Origin: Forficula auricularia
Taxonomy: Eukaryota > Arthropoda > Insecta > Dermaptera > Forficulidae
Length of the DNA: 64,000 bases
Direction: 5' to 3'
Assembly (NCBI GenBank): GCA_024734495.1
Contig: JALMQS010000315.1
Coordinates: 279,961-343,960 of the forward strand
Below, one piece after another: positions 20,994 through 31,905 of the stretch (within the stretch, counting starts at the first letter, position 1; each line of letters starts with the position of its first letter). The notes beneath the pieces were generated by a model, which saw only the letters and a list, made by a program, of their open reading frames with translations, was not told the DNA's origin and did not search any database. A program made the translations under genes and the position numbers.

Positions 20994-22304
20994 TGTGGCT
21001 TTCGCGAATTCGTGATATAAATTTCAATGTATTTTGTGAAGCGGCAGCAGCGTCTTTTGTCCTTTTTATAATAATTTTCATTGTTTAAGGGTAATATTTG
21101 GCAAGTCAGATGAGTAGCGAGTCAGCGGCGGCTTCTGAGGCCTTGTAGCGAGGAGTAGCAGATATAATAAATAGCGTGGGAGAGAAGGCCGACAAGCGAG
21201 AGGTAGGCGGTTAGGGTTAAATAAAAATGCACATATAAAATTGGTACACGACACGAGGCGAGTGGACGCAGGTGAACTTAAAAGGAAAGAGATGATACTA
21301 TTCGATACACTTCGGGCTACCGTACCAGTAAGAGACCCCGTTGTGTAGGTATCACCTCAATCTTCAAGTGTATTGCACAGTTGCTATTGAATTGTCATGA
21401 CTTATATTTAATCAAAATGGACATATTTATCACTTCTGAAATTGATCTGTTTATTTCTTGCATTGCATATATTTATCCCTCGCCTTGATGGTAATTTATT
21501 TATGATAAATCTTTACATATGGTTGCATGTGTGTGATGTATATTACAAATATCGATATTTTGTATATTTGTTTGTTTTTCTGTTAAAATACAACTTGTGT
21601 GTTGAAAGTGATTGAATATGTGGCGCGCTCGACCGACAGTTTTGTGAAGCGCCACAGCCTTTTTTATTATAAGAACGTGCTTATTAACAATAGACCAGTG
21701 TGCAGTGGAATATTGGGATAAATCAATTATACAACAATAAATTTAAATTGACATGTTTTCATATTTGGGCCGGATGGCTTTTAGCTTCAGATAAGATGTC
21801 AATTGAATTTATGGGATTTCTTCCTAAATTTGCCAAGAGAAATCGTGAGAATAATTTTAGAAGTAAGGCGTTTTCAAATATATTACCACGCCCTCTAATT
21901 AGGAAATGGACCAAGAGGAAATTATTTGGAAAATTTCCACTCTTCAACACGGTTGAGTAGAGTTGAGTCAGTTGAGTACAGTTCTGAGAGGAAGTCAGTT
22001 GAGTTGAGTAGAGTTGAGTAGAGAGAAGTTGAGAAGAGAGTTCAGTAGAGATATACAAACAACTTACAAATAAAAACATGTAGAAAAGTAGATGCGTTCT
22101 TTGTTCAACCCTTGTCTAGAGATAGAGACTTCTTCATCCACAGTACACACAAACCTCTAGCAACGGAGAGCGAGACAGAGAATACACGACTTCGAAGGCT
22201 TCACGTTACCTTTAGCAGACCCTTATAATCCTTCAGGACTATAATACGGCCCGCTATAAATAAATACATAATTTGTTTGCGGCCCATAACCACAGGTCGC
22301 AACA
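20994..22304 (+). mobile_element. solo LTR in a minisatellite
   Basis: It begins TGTGGCTTTCGCG and ends CACAGGTCGCAACA, with ATAT on both sides as a possible short target duplication. It matches the LTR at 36193-36987 from end to end: GCGATATAAATT at the start, TTAGATTGACATGTTT-like in the middle, CAACCCTTGYMTAGAG and a CGACTTCGARGGCKTCACG block towards the end. Its greater length is explained by an insert of about 550 bases (21110-21656). There is no internal region on either side. Confidence 0.78.
21193..21656. repeat. Dispersed repeat X, copy 2, nested in the LTR
   Basis: This is the close match of 5069-5536, ending in the hairpin GTGGCGC...GCGCCAC with 7 paired bases. Comparison with the uninterrupted LTR at 36193-36987 places the insertion between ACAGGTAACT-like and CTTATTATAA sequence. 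The inserted DNA also includes 21110-21192, which is not shared with copy 1. Confidence 0.7.
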
Positions 22305-22769
22305 ATATATATATTATTATTTGGTTATGGTCAGACAAACATACGCAAATAACGCTCTTTCTCAAAAGTAAATTTAAAAAATATATATATTCTTTGCTTA
22401 TGGTTAGACAAACAAACGTAAATAACGCCTCTTTTTCAAAATTAAATTAAAAAAATATATAGTATTCATTGGTTATTATTAGACAAACAAACGCATATAT
22501 AACGACCTTTTTCAAAACTGGATTAAAAAAATGATTCTATAGTTATGACTAGACAAACAAAGGTAAATATAACGTTCTTTTTCAAAATTGGATAAAAAAC
22601 ATTCTTTTATCAGACAAGCGCCCTTTTTTCAAAATTAAAATCAATAAATTTAACCTCGTTTCTAATTTCACCATGGGAGGTTGGACTTGAAAGAATTCTC
22701 CAGTTTATCAAAACGTGACAAAATCAGATTTAAATATTCATCTATCAATATAAAGTTAGTTAGTGTTTT

Positions 22770-22990
22770 TTTTGATTGATTATGTATATATATCTCTATA
22801 TAATATATAGTAATTCTATCTATATCCCGAATATATTATTTTTATTTACTGATCAAGAAAGCGCTGGATTATTAATTAATGATTGTTATTCTTTGTTATC
22901 TTATTGAAATAATTATTATTAATGACTCGAAATCTATAATATAATTAATTAATTCAAATTGCTAATTGTATTTTTGATCAGTTAAAATTA
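22770..22990. repeat. TATCCCAAATATATTA repeat, third copy
   Basis: This is homologous to 1340-1480 and 2705-2870, sharing GATCAAGAAAG-like, GCGCTGGATTATTAATTAAT and CTTATTGAAATAATTATT. It is AT-rich with no coding content. Confidence 0.6.
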
Positions 22991-23002
22991 AAAAGAGACA
23001 TA

Positions 23003-23965
23003 TTGATAAACAAAGAGAAACAAAGAGGTTGTCCTCTGCTTGATGCAAATAAACATACACACATATATATCGAGATGATATATCTGTATATATATATTAT
23101 TTATTTGTTTGAGACTATAGTTTCGAAGACTTGGCCTTCATTATCAGTCTTTTTTAATTATAAATGTTGTTTTTCATGGAGTCAATATCGTATGGATATT
23201 GAAAATTTGATGTTCCTTCTTCACTAGTGGTCAGCTTAGAACTAAAGACATTCTTTTGGTTCACATTCAAATATAACCATATGTTTCCTTTTTCCTTGTT
23301 TTACAAAGAGAAAGGATGACAATGGAATGGTTTGTTTTACTTTTTTTCTTTTATCTTTTGTTAGCAAACATCTTAAGCAAATGGCTATTTGATAATTCAA
23401 TTTGGTTGTTCAAACAAAGTTTTGAATTTCTATTGAATGATTTAAAAATTTCTAACTATTCAATTGCGCTAATTAATTTTGGGTTTCTTTCTCTTTTTAT
23501 TAATATAATCCCTGTTCCTTCTGGGAAAGAGTGATTGTTTGAATTTAAATGTTCCGCAAAAGAGTTTTCATTATTTTTATTTTTAAAATCTCTAATATGT
23601 TCATTTAATTGAACTTTCAGATTCCTCTCTGTTTTCCCTAAATAGATCGCTTCGCAATCTTTGCATTTCAAACTATAAACCCCCTTCTTTTTCTATATTT
23701 TGTAATTTGTCTTTTTTATTTGAACCTAAATATTTTCCTAGAGTTAATTGGAGTTTTGAATACTGTTTTGAACCCTAATTTTTTCATTTTTTGTTTTAAT
23801 TTATCCGAAATTTGTCCATAATATGGGAGAACTATCCTAGGATTTTCTTTTTCATTCTTCTTTATTTGCACTCTTTATTTGTATCAAGCAGAGGACAACC
23901 TCTTTGTTTCTCTTTGTGAATCAACAACTCTGCTACTCTCGGCAAAACAAAAATTTTTCAATTAC
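23003..23965 (-). mobile_element. Penelope-like element remnant
   Basis: Inverted terminal blocks contain GAGGTTGTCCTCTGCTTGAT (23025-23044) and its complement (23885-23905). Between them, reading on the minus strand, come an RT-endonuclease linker, a GIY-YIG domain remnant and a tail with CCAAGTCTTCGAAACTATAG. Penelope-like elements are retroelements that pair a reverse transcriptase with a GIY-YIG endonuclease. The reverse transcriptase itself is absent here. A shorter relative without coding sequence lies at 53326-53640. Confidence 0.75.
23456..23870 (-). pseudogene. GIY-YIG endonuclease domain of a Penelope-like element
   Basis: The minus-strand translation gives a linker segment (RIVLPYYGQISDKLK, VFKTPINSRK) and, after frame breaks, KKKGVYSLKCKDCEAIYLGK followed by an LNEH stretch. 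GVY...YLG corresponds to the GIY-YIG motif of single-strand-nicking endonucleases. The arginine expected a few residues before LNEH appears replaced, consistent with a dead copy. The upstream reverse transcriptase is missing and the frame is broken near 23690-23740. Confidence 0.82.
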
Positions 23966-24336
23966 ATAATGATAAACTCCATATTTATTTGCCAAATTTC
24001 AGCTTTCTAACTTAGACCGTTTGCAGAAATATTACCAAATTTAGAAAAAAATATTTTCACATTTCTCTCAAATTATATTCTGACTTTAAAAAGTTATAAT
24101 AGCTTGAAAAAGTTTTTTTCTCTTTTGACTGCGAAAATTCACCTGATTTATTTATTTTTATACTCTTAGACACGCGTTCTTTTAAATATTCATTGCTTTC
24201 AATTACGTATTAAATTCTTTTTTATTCCACTCTACAAATATACCTAATAATTAAAATATTTCTGGCCTCTGTTGTTGTTGTTTTTTGTTGTTGTTGTTTA
24301 TTCTCAAGTATTTTTAGCCGACTCTAAATATGACCA

Positions 24337-24367
<31 letters not shown>

Positions 24368-25045
24368 ACATATTATATTATTTGCTAAAAGGAAAATCTT
24401 TCTCTTTATTTATTTAATACCTACCCTTAGAAATGATTAAATTGAAAAAGTTTCACGTATACTTGAAAATGGCAAGTTAACTTAGCTTCACGTTAATTAG
24501 TAACTTTCAAAAGAGCATTACTACTACTACTAATACCTAAAACCATCAAATATAATATTTTAATAATAATTCATTTACTAGTAATTATTTATATGAAAAT
24601 ATTATACAGAAAAATTACTTTTTAACATAATACGGAAAAATAAATAAATAAATTTAGAATATTAATTAAATGGTAGATGATATTTGTTCTTGGGTATTTA
24701 TACGATTTTAAAATATATGTATAACATTGGCACCTCCGATATGACATCAGCGCCACTCCGGTGTTGACTATCTTAACTTAACTTATCACTCACTTCATTT
24801 TCTACTCGAGTTCATGTAACTTGCTATATATTGCTTTTTCCTCATGTACTATTCTATTTTATTGTAATATGTGCAACCTCAATAAAACGCTTTATATATT
24901 TTATCTATAAAATTATCTATCATTGTGATATTCCGCTATCCACACCTTTTATACCTCTTAACATACGATCTATCATACGACTTTTTTTCACCAGAATTCA
25001 ATTTTTTGAGGTTCCGTTTGAGAGCACATCAGAACACCCTTAGTG
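23966..25045. other. AT-rich DNA with microsatellites, no gene
   Basis: TTGTTGTTG runs lie at 24268-24300 and a (TAAA)n run at 24337-24368. A less AT-rich patch at 24728-24800 has no relative in the window. I see no coding frame with family resemblance. Confidence 0.45.
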
Positions 25046-25250
25046 TAGCTATGATTTTATGTTTTTTTCCTATTTAACTTACGAGCTATCTATAGATAGA
25101 TGCTCTGACCGAGAGACAGACAAACAGACAGACTAGAACAATGTCCGTTTTTAATTTTTAAACGAATTCCTTAAAATTATAGCATTTTAAAAATGATATA
25201 TTAGGGATATATCTATATTTCTATATATAAAATATATATAAACTATTGTT
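25046..25250 (-). repeat. TATATCCCTAATATATC-headed repeat, inverted copy
   Basis: The phrase TTTTAAAAATGATATATTAGGGATAT at its right end is the inverted head of the repeat at 5541 and 11352. ACCGAGAGACAGACAAACAG lies upstream in the body. It is truncated and non-coding. Confidence 0.5.
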
Positions 25251-25478
25251 CATTGTTTTTTTTATATTAAATCTTATATTATTATATTAAACGAGCAAAG
25301 TTTGTATATATATATGTCGGAGGTAGAGTCGACCAGGGTTTAAAGAGGCAGCTGAATTATCTGTCACCCAAAACAGCGTTCGAGAATCGCGCCACTTCAG
25401 TTGACATTTCAGAGACTAGAGTTGTTCCGAAAAAGCTCCACAGGCTCTCGGAGGGGGGGGGCGGCTGCCGAGGACAAG

Positions 25479-25625
25479 GGATTCTCGAGGAGCAGCATTA
25501 GGTTGGCAAGGAACGACACGGGGAGTCTTGTGTTTGGTGTCAGTGTGCGTGCCGCGGGACTTGATGGCCTCTTCTAACCTTGAGATGATTAATTGAATGC
25601 TGAGGACTGCCTACAACTACGAAAT
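25479..25625. repeat. left direct repeat of the palindromic insert
   Basis: GGATTCTCGAGGAGCAGCAT through CTACGAAAT is repeated at 27348-27497 with high identity, including GGAACGACACGGGGAGTC and TTGATGGCCTCTTCTAACC. The two direct repeats bracket a 1.1-kb palindrome and unique-looking DNA (25626-26219). Confidence 0.88.
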
Positions 25626-26219
25626 CAGAAGTGGAATAAAGATCGCCATGCCCATATTCGGATTCAAGCGAATTGAAATCGGGTGAGGAATTTCCATTTT
25701 TTTTTCCGCCCCTTTGTTTTCCTTGTTTACATAAGCAAGTGAATATTATTGAAAAAAAAAAAAAAAAACAGCAAATTTTATAATTTTTACTTGTTTGAAT
25801 CTGATTTTTCTTCATGATAATGAATAAAATCTGGTATCTTTTGAAAGTAGAGTAAAGAGATTATTTTTGAGGTTCTTCTTCGCGGGAAGTTTTGGATTCG
25901 TGATCGCTCTGTGGGTGTATTTTTTTTGGCGTGGCTGTCGGCTCGCACTGCTTTTGTGTCCCTTCCGCTGAGGATCGTCGCCCGGATGTGTTTTTGTTTT
26001 TTTTATCAAGACTGTTTGCTGGTGTTGTCGCGAAGCAATTGCCTTAAATTAAATAATATTTAAATAATTTTAGGAAAGCCTGAGTTTGCTTTGGCCAATA
26101 TTGAAAAAAAAAAAAAAAAAAAAGAAAAAGAGAAAAAGGGAAATTAATGGATTTGTTTGTATTAAGTTTGATAGTAAATTCTCTTTTTTTTTTTCTGTTT
26201 TTTTTGTTGGTGGATGAAG
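25626..26219. other. unique-looking DNA inside the nested insert
   Basis: It contains A and T homopolymer runs (25752-25768, 26104-26122) and a GC-richer patch (25900-26000). The open frames on the minus strand at 25540-26009 have low-complexity translations and no recognisable family. I leave them uncalled. Confidence 0.4.
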
Positions 26220-27349
26220 GATGGGAGGTGGTTATGAATGTGAATATCAGGTCAAAGGCGACATAGAAAGTTTGGTCATTATTGATAATTGTTCATAATA
26301 GTGATTGTCTAATTGTCTAATTGTTGTGGAGGTTTGGCAGTGGTACGTTGGAGAAAGACGTATCAGGTTGAATTGCACTCGACTCTTGGGTTCGGCCTGA
26401 CAGTCGTATCTCAGCCGAACTGGATTCCTATTCATATTGAAAGAGTGGCCTGGCTGAGGTGAATTGACTAATCTTTAAGTTTAAGACTTTCGGAAGTTAT
26501 TGACGCTTTGAGTCTCTGCGAGGCGGAGGATCGCGTTTTCAGCCAGTTTGCGAGAGGAGAAAAGTAGACATCTGTGCATGAAGTAGACCCAGGCAGGCTT
26601 AGGCGCGTGTAATGTGAGATCCGCCATAGAAGCTAAAGCGAGTATCAGTGCTACTGGTGCATGCACTTATAGCCAATCGGAGCCCACCTAGAGCGCACCC
26701 GCAAGCTTTGATCATTTTTAACGCCGAAAAGCACAGGACCACGTGCCACTAGGACACCACAGCATCCGCGTACATTTCATCATATCCTACACACATAGTT
26801 TCTAAACCACAGCGTCATTTAATTTGAGCGTTTGCGGGTGTCTAGGTGGGCTCCATCTAAACTTACATGCCTCATGCACTGATATCTCACTACAGCTTCC
26901 TAAATTGTAGCTTGACAGCCCTACATTACACTTGCGCCTAGGCCTAAGCTCCATCTACTTCATGCACAGATGTCTCTCACCTTTCTCCTCCCTCCGCCAA
27001 ACTGGCTGAAAGCTGCGAGTCACTCCGCTCTCGAGGCAGACATCCCCAGCATGATCAATAACTCCTCGAAAGTCTTAAACTTAAAGATTAGTCAATTCAC
27101 CTCAGCCAAGGCCACTCTTTCAATATGAATAGGAATCCAGATTTCGGCTGAGATACGACTGTCAGGCAACAGACCCAAGAGTCGAGTGCAATCTCAACCT
27201 GATACGTCTTTCTCCAACGTACCACTGCCAAACCTCCACAACAATTAGACAATTAGACAATCACTATTATGAACAATTATCTAATAATGACCAAACTTTT
27301 CTATCTCGCCTATGACCTGATATGTCACATTGCATAACCAACCTCCAGG
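26220..27349. repeat. 1.1-kb imperfect palindrome
   Basis: The left arm 26220-26705 is inverted in the right arm 26825-27349. Matching pieces include GGTTTGGCAGTGGTACGTTG, GACTCTTGGGTTCGGCCTGA against its complement, TTAAGTTTAAGACTTTCG, and the inner GGAGCCCACCTAGAG against CTAGGTGGGCTCC. The loop is about 120 bases. Arm identity is imperfect, with small indels throughout. Its composition is much richer in G+C than the surroundings. Confidence 0.88.
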
Positions 27350-27497
27350 ATTCTCGAGGAGCAGCATTAGGTTGGCAAGGAACGACACGGGGAGTCTTGT
27401 GTTTGGTGTCAGTGTGCGTGCCGGGACTTGATGGCCTCTTCTAACCTTGAGATGAACAATTAGATACTGTTGAGGCACCTACTACTAACTACGAAAT
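27348..27497. repeat. right direct repeat of the palindromic insert
   Basis: This is the partner of 25479-25625, differing by a GC dinucleotide deletion (GTGCCGGGAC against GTGCCGCGGGAC) and scattered changes near its end. It begins exactly where the palindrome's right arm ends. Confidence 0.88.
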
Positions 27498-27889
27498 ATA
27501 ATCTTCTCCTCCGAATCGGTTTCTCGAAAGCGGCTCTAACTTGATTTGGATGAAATTCACGTTTGCATTGTGGAGGGTTTCGCACATATGGACATTCGAA
27601 TCTGTCACGGTCTCGTCTTCGGCTCAAGTTGTTTTTGATGGGTTTTCGATTCATTTAAATAAATTTTTCACAGGTATGGTTGCCTCAGATAGTAAAATGT
27701 ATGTTTACATTTTTATTAGAATTTTCTTTCAATAATTAATTGTTTTTTTAATTTTTAAAATACACAAAAAAACAATTACAAAATATTATTATATATTTTA
27801 CAAAAGTTAGACAATTTAAACCCAGTTGGATTGATGAAAATATTGAGTCCCAATATTCTGGAATTGGAATAGTTATCAGGAAAAGAGGT

Positions 27890-28690
27890 TTTTTTATTTA
27901 ATTAGTTTTTTCATCTTATTAAAAACAAGGATTAAAAAGATGATCAAGGACACTCGATGGTGGAGAAGTAATCTCCGAAGTCGAAGCTACGTAATGTCGT
28001 ATACGTTGATTCTATGTGAAATAATTGGTTTAATTTAATTGAGTTGGAAGAGGAATGGGGAGAGAATAATGGAATTGAAATAAATATCAGAAAAGAGTTT
28101 TTTTTATTTAATTAGATTTTTTCCTCTGCTATTAAAAACAAGGACTAAAAGATGATCAAGGGCACTCGATGGTCAAAACAATGTATATAAATCCAAAAAA
28201 TATTGGTTTAATAAAATTTATATAAAAAAAAAAATTGATTGATTTTGATTGGATATGAATGAAATAATTATCGGAAAAGAGGTTTTTTATCTAATTAGAT
28301 TTTTCCTCTTATTAAAAACAAGGACTAAAGAGAATAAGGACACTCGATGGTGGAGAAGTAATCTCCGAATCGAAGCAAAATACAATGTATACATTAATTA
28401 ATGTAAAATAATTGGTTTAATAAAATTTATATAAAAAAAATTTAATTGATTGATTGATAGGGAGAGAATATTGGATTATGGAATTGGAATAATTATCGGA
28501 AAAGAGGTTTTTTCTTTAATTAGGTTTTCCTCTTATTAAAAACAAGGACTAAAAGATGATCAAGGACACTCCATGGTGGAGAAGTAATCTCCGGAATCGA
28601 AGCTAAAAGATACAATGTATAACATTAATTAATTTAAAATAATTGGTTTAATAAAATTTATAAAAAAATTAATTGATTAAAATTCTAGTT
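27890..28690 (-). repeat. four tandem 200-bp HINE-1 core units
   Basis: Each unit reads GGAAAAGAGGTTTTTT, then AAAACAAGGACTAAA, CACTCGATGGTGGAGAAGTAATCTCCG, GTATACATTAATTAATG and AATAATTGGTTTAATAAAATTTAT. Two units lie in inverse orientation at 47830-48305 and single units at 1700-1960, 43455-43690 and 56805-57000. GGAGAAGTAATCTCC is a self-complementary hairpin and CATTAATTAATG a palindrome; both recur in most units. Confidence 0.88.
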
Positions 28691-28955
28691 TTAAATCCCA
28701 CAAACATATTCTTCTATAATAGAATTTTTCAATTTAATTGATTAACTCAAAAATTGTTATTTAATTAAAAAAAATAATTATACGGTATTTATTTATATAC
28801 CTATACACACCTAATCTGTGGAACATTACAAGGCTTGAAATGCTGTGGGTTGGTGAGAGGTGCAGGAGGTGGGGTGAAGTGTGCAGGGGTCCGGGGATTA
28901 ATATATAGCTTTTAACTTAAGCAAAAGTTACCGAGCATCGCTCAGTGGCCAGGTC

Positions 28956-29404
28956 ATTTTAATAAACTTAAAATTTATAACTTAAAAGATAAATAAACAT
29001 TACAACAATTGTGTGTACGGAATAATAACCTTATAATAAGATTAAAAAAATTTTAAGACGATTTTTGATGTTTGCGTAAATAAATAAAATTAAAAATAAA
29101 TAGAAATCTTAAAAAACATAAGTCTAATAAAACCCAAACGTTTCGGCAGAATTTCTGACTTTATCATTGGAATTTTAAATGTTTTGAAGATTATTTTTTT
29201 CTAAAGATTTGTATTTGTTTTTAAATTATAAAACAATCAATAATTTTTTTTCTAATATAAATAAATGTAGAGTTTGTGGGGCTCGCGTTCTTCACTCTGG
29301 CTTTTGGCTCTTCACATCCCGGCTCGAAGCAATTTTCTTTTCACATCCCGGCTGCAGCCCCCAAAAATGTAAGGATTCCTACATAAATATATATATAATA
29401 CTAG
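28956..29404. other. AT-rich DNA with a Penelope-type tail phrase
   Basis: AACCCAAACGTTTCGGCAGAA followed by TTTATCATTGG at 29128-29168 resembles the cysteine-poor, GTTTCG-bearing tail sequence of Penelope-like elements. The rest is AT-rich. Open frames here run through repeat ends and are not called. Confidence 0.4.
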
Positions 29405-29765
29405 CTGTACCCGGAGTGTCGCCTGTCACAGCTAGGCCCTCCAGGCGGGGTGCCCTGGCGGGCGGCGTCTCGAGATTGAAGTATTAGCTGTCCAAAATTG
29501 ATTACCTTTTATGTCAATTGTTTATATATAGGGCTTTCTTTGGTGACTTTGACCATTTAAAGAAAGATTCAACTTCTTTGAAAATATTCGTTTATTAAAA
29601 TGCAAATAAAAAATAAATCGAACAATGCTTGAAAATTTTTTCATAAATATAAAAGGGCAAGTAAACAACCCATCTACCCTTTTCTGAATGAATAGGTCTG
29701 AAAAGGTCTAAAAAGAACCCTTCTTTTGTTCTCTCTCTATTCTTATTATAACAAAAATCTATTCA
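29405..29765 (+). mobile_element. family-3 Helitron-like element, uninterrupted relative
   Basis: After ATACTAG comes a GC-rich end (CTGTACCCGG ... GGCGGGCGGCGTCTCG), then GATTGAAGTATTAGCTGTCC and downstream sequence that is the inverse of 9970-11240. It provides the empty site for the palindrome at 10566-11048. ACTAG just before the GC-rich end may be the inverted CTAG|T terminus of a Helitron. Confidence 0.6.
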
Positions 29766-30508
29766 TTCATTTTTATTTTAGGGCTGTGAATAAAATTGAA
29801 AAATTAAATTGATTTTAAATTGATGATACTAAATCAGTCCGATCCGCGAAAGTGAGAAAATAATGTGTACAAAATTTCATCTCAATCAGACAAATGGTGT
29901 CGGAGTCCATTAAGGTCAAATGGACAGACAGACATCCAAATTTATATACCGGGTGAGTTTTTTATCTTGAGACAGTCTTATAACTCAAAAATAGTGCATT
30001 ATATGAAAAAAAGTTTCAAATAAAAGTTTATTTATATCAAGGGGGAAACTAAACTACGCTATTGTTTGTCGACCTAGAACAAGCTTTCAAGGATATTTTA
30101 AGGTCAAGTTCTGTTTTTTAAATAGAACCCTATATTTTTCTTTACGTCTACTTATTCTACTTAAAAAACTGAACAACTTTTATTAGAACTATTTTTTTAT
30201 ACGACATCAATTAAACAAAATATTAAATCAATTAGATCTCCAAAAAAATCTTAATAATTATTTTTAACAATTATTTAACTTAATTATCAAATAATAATGA
30301 TTAAATAATTAATTATTAAATAAATAATTATTAAATCGAAAAGTCACAACAATGAAAATAAGTGTTTATAATGATATTAAAACTTCGTTATACTCAGATT
30401 TAAGAGATTATTTTCTAATTAATAGAACTATTTAAAATTCTTGAGTTTAAAAAAGTTTATTTCTCGTGTCAATTCAGTAGATAGTTATATTGTATTACCA
30501 TAATAAAA

Positions 30509-30800
30509 ATGGAGCATTTTTTTGTTGAAGACAGAATTGAAATGGTCTTAATTGGTGAATGTGGAAGAAGTGTTATGGGAGGCTACAATTGAAATGGATG
30601 CCGAGCGTTTTCCTTATATGAATACACCTTCGCAATCTGCATTTTATCGTGTTGTAAATCTGTTAAAAAAAAACAAAAAAAAACAGGAAAAGTAAATGAC
30701 TACGAAGAAACTGGAACAGGCCAAAATAACGAAATTGAAACTGGAATTCATTCAGAAGACTTGCAATACACTCTGGAATGTCATAGAACAGTGGCGCAAA
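30509..30800 (+). pseudogene. DUF4817-like transposase N-terminus, broken
   Basis: The reading starts MEHFFVEDRIEMVLIGECGR and, after frame shifts, passes AERFP-like and FYRVVN-like positions before GKVN. This is the pattern of the small N-terminal DUF4817 domain often attached to DDE transposases in insects (recalled from the family, not searched). No catalytic DDE region follows before the right inverted repeat. Equivalent broken remnants lie at 46423-46690 and, inverted, 51910-52180. Confidence 0.68.
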
Positions 30801-30867
30801 ATTATTAAATTATTAATTATTATTTAATTATTTATTTAATAATTAAATATTTGATCATTATTATTTA

Positions 30868-31390
30868 ACGAGCTTTTCGTGCGTGCCTTCTGCACGCCCT
30901 CGACGCTCGGCCCTCCACTGAAATGCCTGGCGGGCGGCGTCTCGGTCCAAAAATGTTATTCTTCTTAAAACACCACACTCCAAATGCATACCTGTAAACT
31001 CCCGAAAATACATAGTCTCTTAAAAGTTTCGCCTCATTTTCGTTCTAAAAATACCAAAATTTAGATTTTTAAAAAATTATTAGTATACAAAAATAAACAA
31101 ATAATATAAAAAATATAAATCAAATAAGATGTGATTAATTTATTTTTCTGTGCGCAAAGAAAAGCGAATTGAATATTTAATTTTTGAGTGGTGAGGGGGG
31201 GGGGGAGGAATAATTATCAATATATTTAATGTTTCTTAATTTAAAATCAATTGGAGTGTTTCATTTCAAATTACAATTAAAATTATATTTCAAATTTGCC
31301 GCAAATATACCGACGGCATCAGCCTCACTGTCGGCAGCATTCTCTGAGCTTTGTTACAAATTAATCTAGGCTCTTACATATAGTATAATT
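30868..31390 (-). mobile_element. family-3 Helitron-like element nested in the TIR transposon
   Basis: It starts ACGAGCTTTTCGTGCGTGCC and matches 15184-15835 (CACCACACTCCAAATG, AAAGTTTCGCCTC, GTTACAAATTAATCTAG). It lacks the tRNA-like block and instead has GACGGCATCAGCCTCACTG with a CCGACGG...CTGTCGG inverted repeat. The host transposon sequence resumes near 31392. A G run lies at 31195-31205. Confidence 0.62.
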
Positions 31391-31709
31391 ACAGCTGAAT
31401 AGTTGTTAAAAATCATTTTTAGGATTTTTTTTTGAATTTTAATTGATTTTATTGTATTAAAAAATAGTTCTAATAAAAGTTGTTCAGTTTTTTAAGTAGA
31501 ATAGGTAGACCAAAAAGAAAATATAGGGTTCTATTTAAAAAACGGAACTTGACCTTAAAATACTCTTGAAAGCTTATTCTAGATCGATAATCAATAGTGT
31601 TGTTTAGTTTCCTTTGATAAAGATGAACTTTTATATGAAACTATTTCATTTAATACACTGTTTTTGAGTTATAAGACAGTCTCAAGATAAAAAAAATCAC
31701 CCGGTATAT

Positions 31710-31905
31710 AGATAGGTATATATAACTTGTAAATTTCAAGTTCTTTATGAACTATATTATGCTCTGACAGCGATACAGACTCACATTGTAGTGACCCTAT
31801 AATAATGTCCTTCTTGTTTTACTTTTTAAAACCAATGATTAAAAATTATGCCATTTTAAAAATGATATATTAGGATATATATATATTTCTATATATATAT
31901 GTTTT
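31710..31905 (-). repeat. TATATCCCTAATATATC-headed repeat, inverted copy
   Basis: AAAATTATGCCATTTTAAAAATGATATATTAGG is the inverse of the head at 14235-14290. The body includes CTGACAGCGATACAGACTC. It abuts the right end of the TIR transposon. Confidence 0.55.

Larger units (their letters stand above)
20800..22650. repeat. 65-bp minisatellite, split by a solo LTR
   Basis: Units of about 65 bases contain ATTCTTTGGTTATG, CAAACAAACGTAAATAACG and CTTTTTCAAAATTAAATTAAA. About three lie at 20800-20993 and about five to six at 22305-22650, in the same phase, so the LTR at 20994-22304 inserted into the array. The last units lose the GACAAACAAACG phrase. Confidence 0.85.
25272..28955 (+). mobile_element. 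HINE-1 copy D with a 2.2-kb nested insert
   Basis: The 5' end (A|TCTTATATTATT...TTAAACGAGCAAAG) is followed almost at once by foreign DNA (about 25316-27500). The normal HINE-1 5' block resumes at 27505 with GAAAGCGGCTCTAAC and TCTGTCACGGTCTCGTC. Four tandem 200-bp units follow (27890-28690), then a short G-rich tract (28845-28915) and the hairpin ACCGAGCATCGCTCAGT at 28930-28946. It is the most expanded copy in the window. Confidence 0.7.
29949..31704. mobile_element. long-TIR DNA transposon (DUF4817 type), copy 1
   Basis: The ends are TA-CCGGGTGAGTTTTTTATC and its inverse CACCCGG-TA. Inverted repeats run about 300 bases and include CTTGAGACAGTCTTATAACTC and GAACAAGCTTTCAAGG-type phrases. 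A coding remnant lies at 30509-30800 and a family-3 Helitron-like insert at 30868-31390. TA flanks and the remnant fit the IS630/Tc1/mariner group. Relatives: 45127-47097, 51577-52964 and fragments at 37517-37722 and 38749-39880. Confidence 0.8.

Noticed and set aside
22770..22990. possible pairing with 1340-1480 and 2705-2870 as LTRs of one large element
   Set aside because: The copies differ too much in length and flank, and no retroelement coding sequence lies between them in a consistent orientation.
25540..26009. minus-strand open frames as a two-part gene
   Set aside because: No domain, low-complexity composition, and part of the first frame is simply the direct repeat found again at 27348-27497, where it is not open for the same length.
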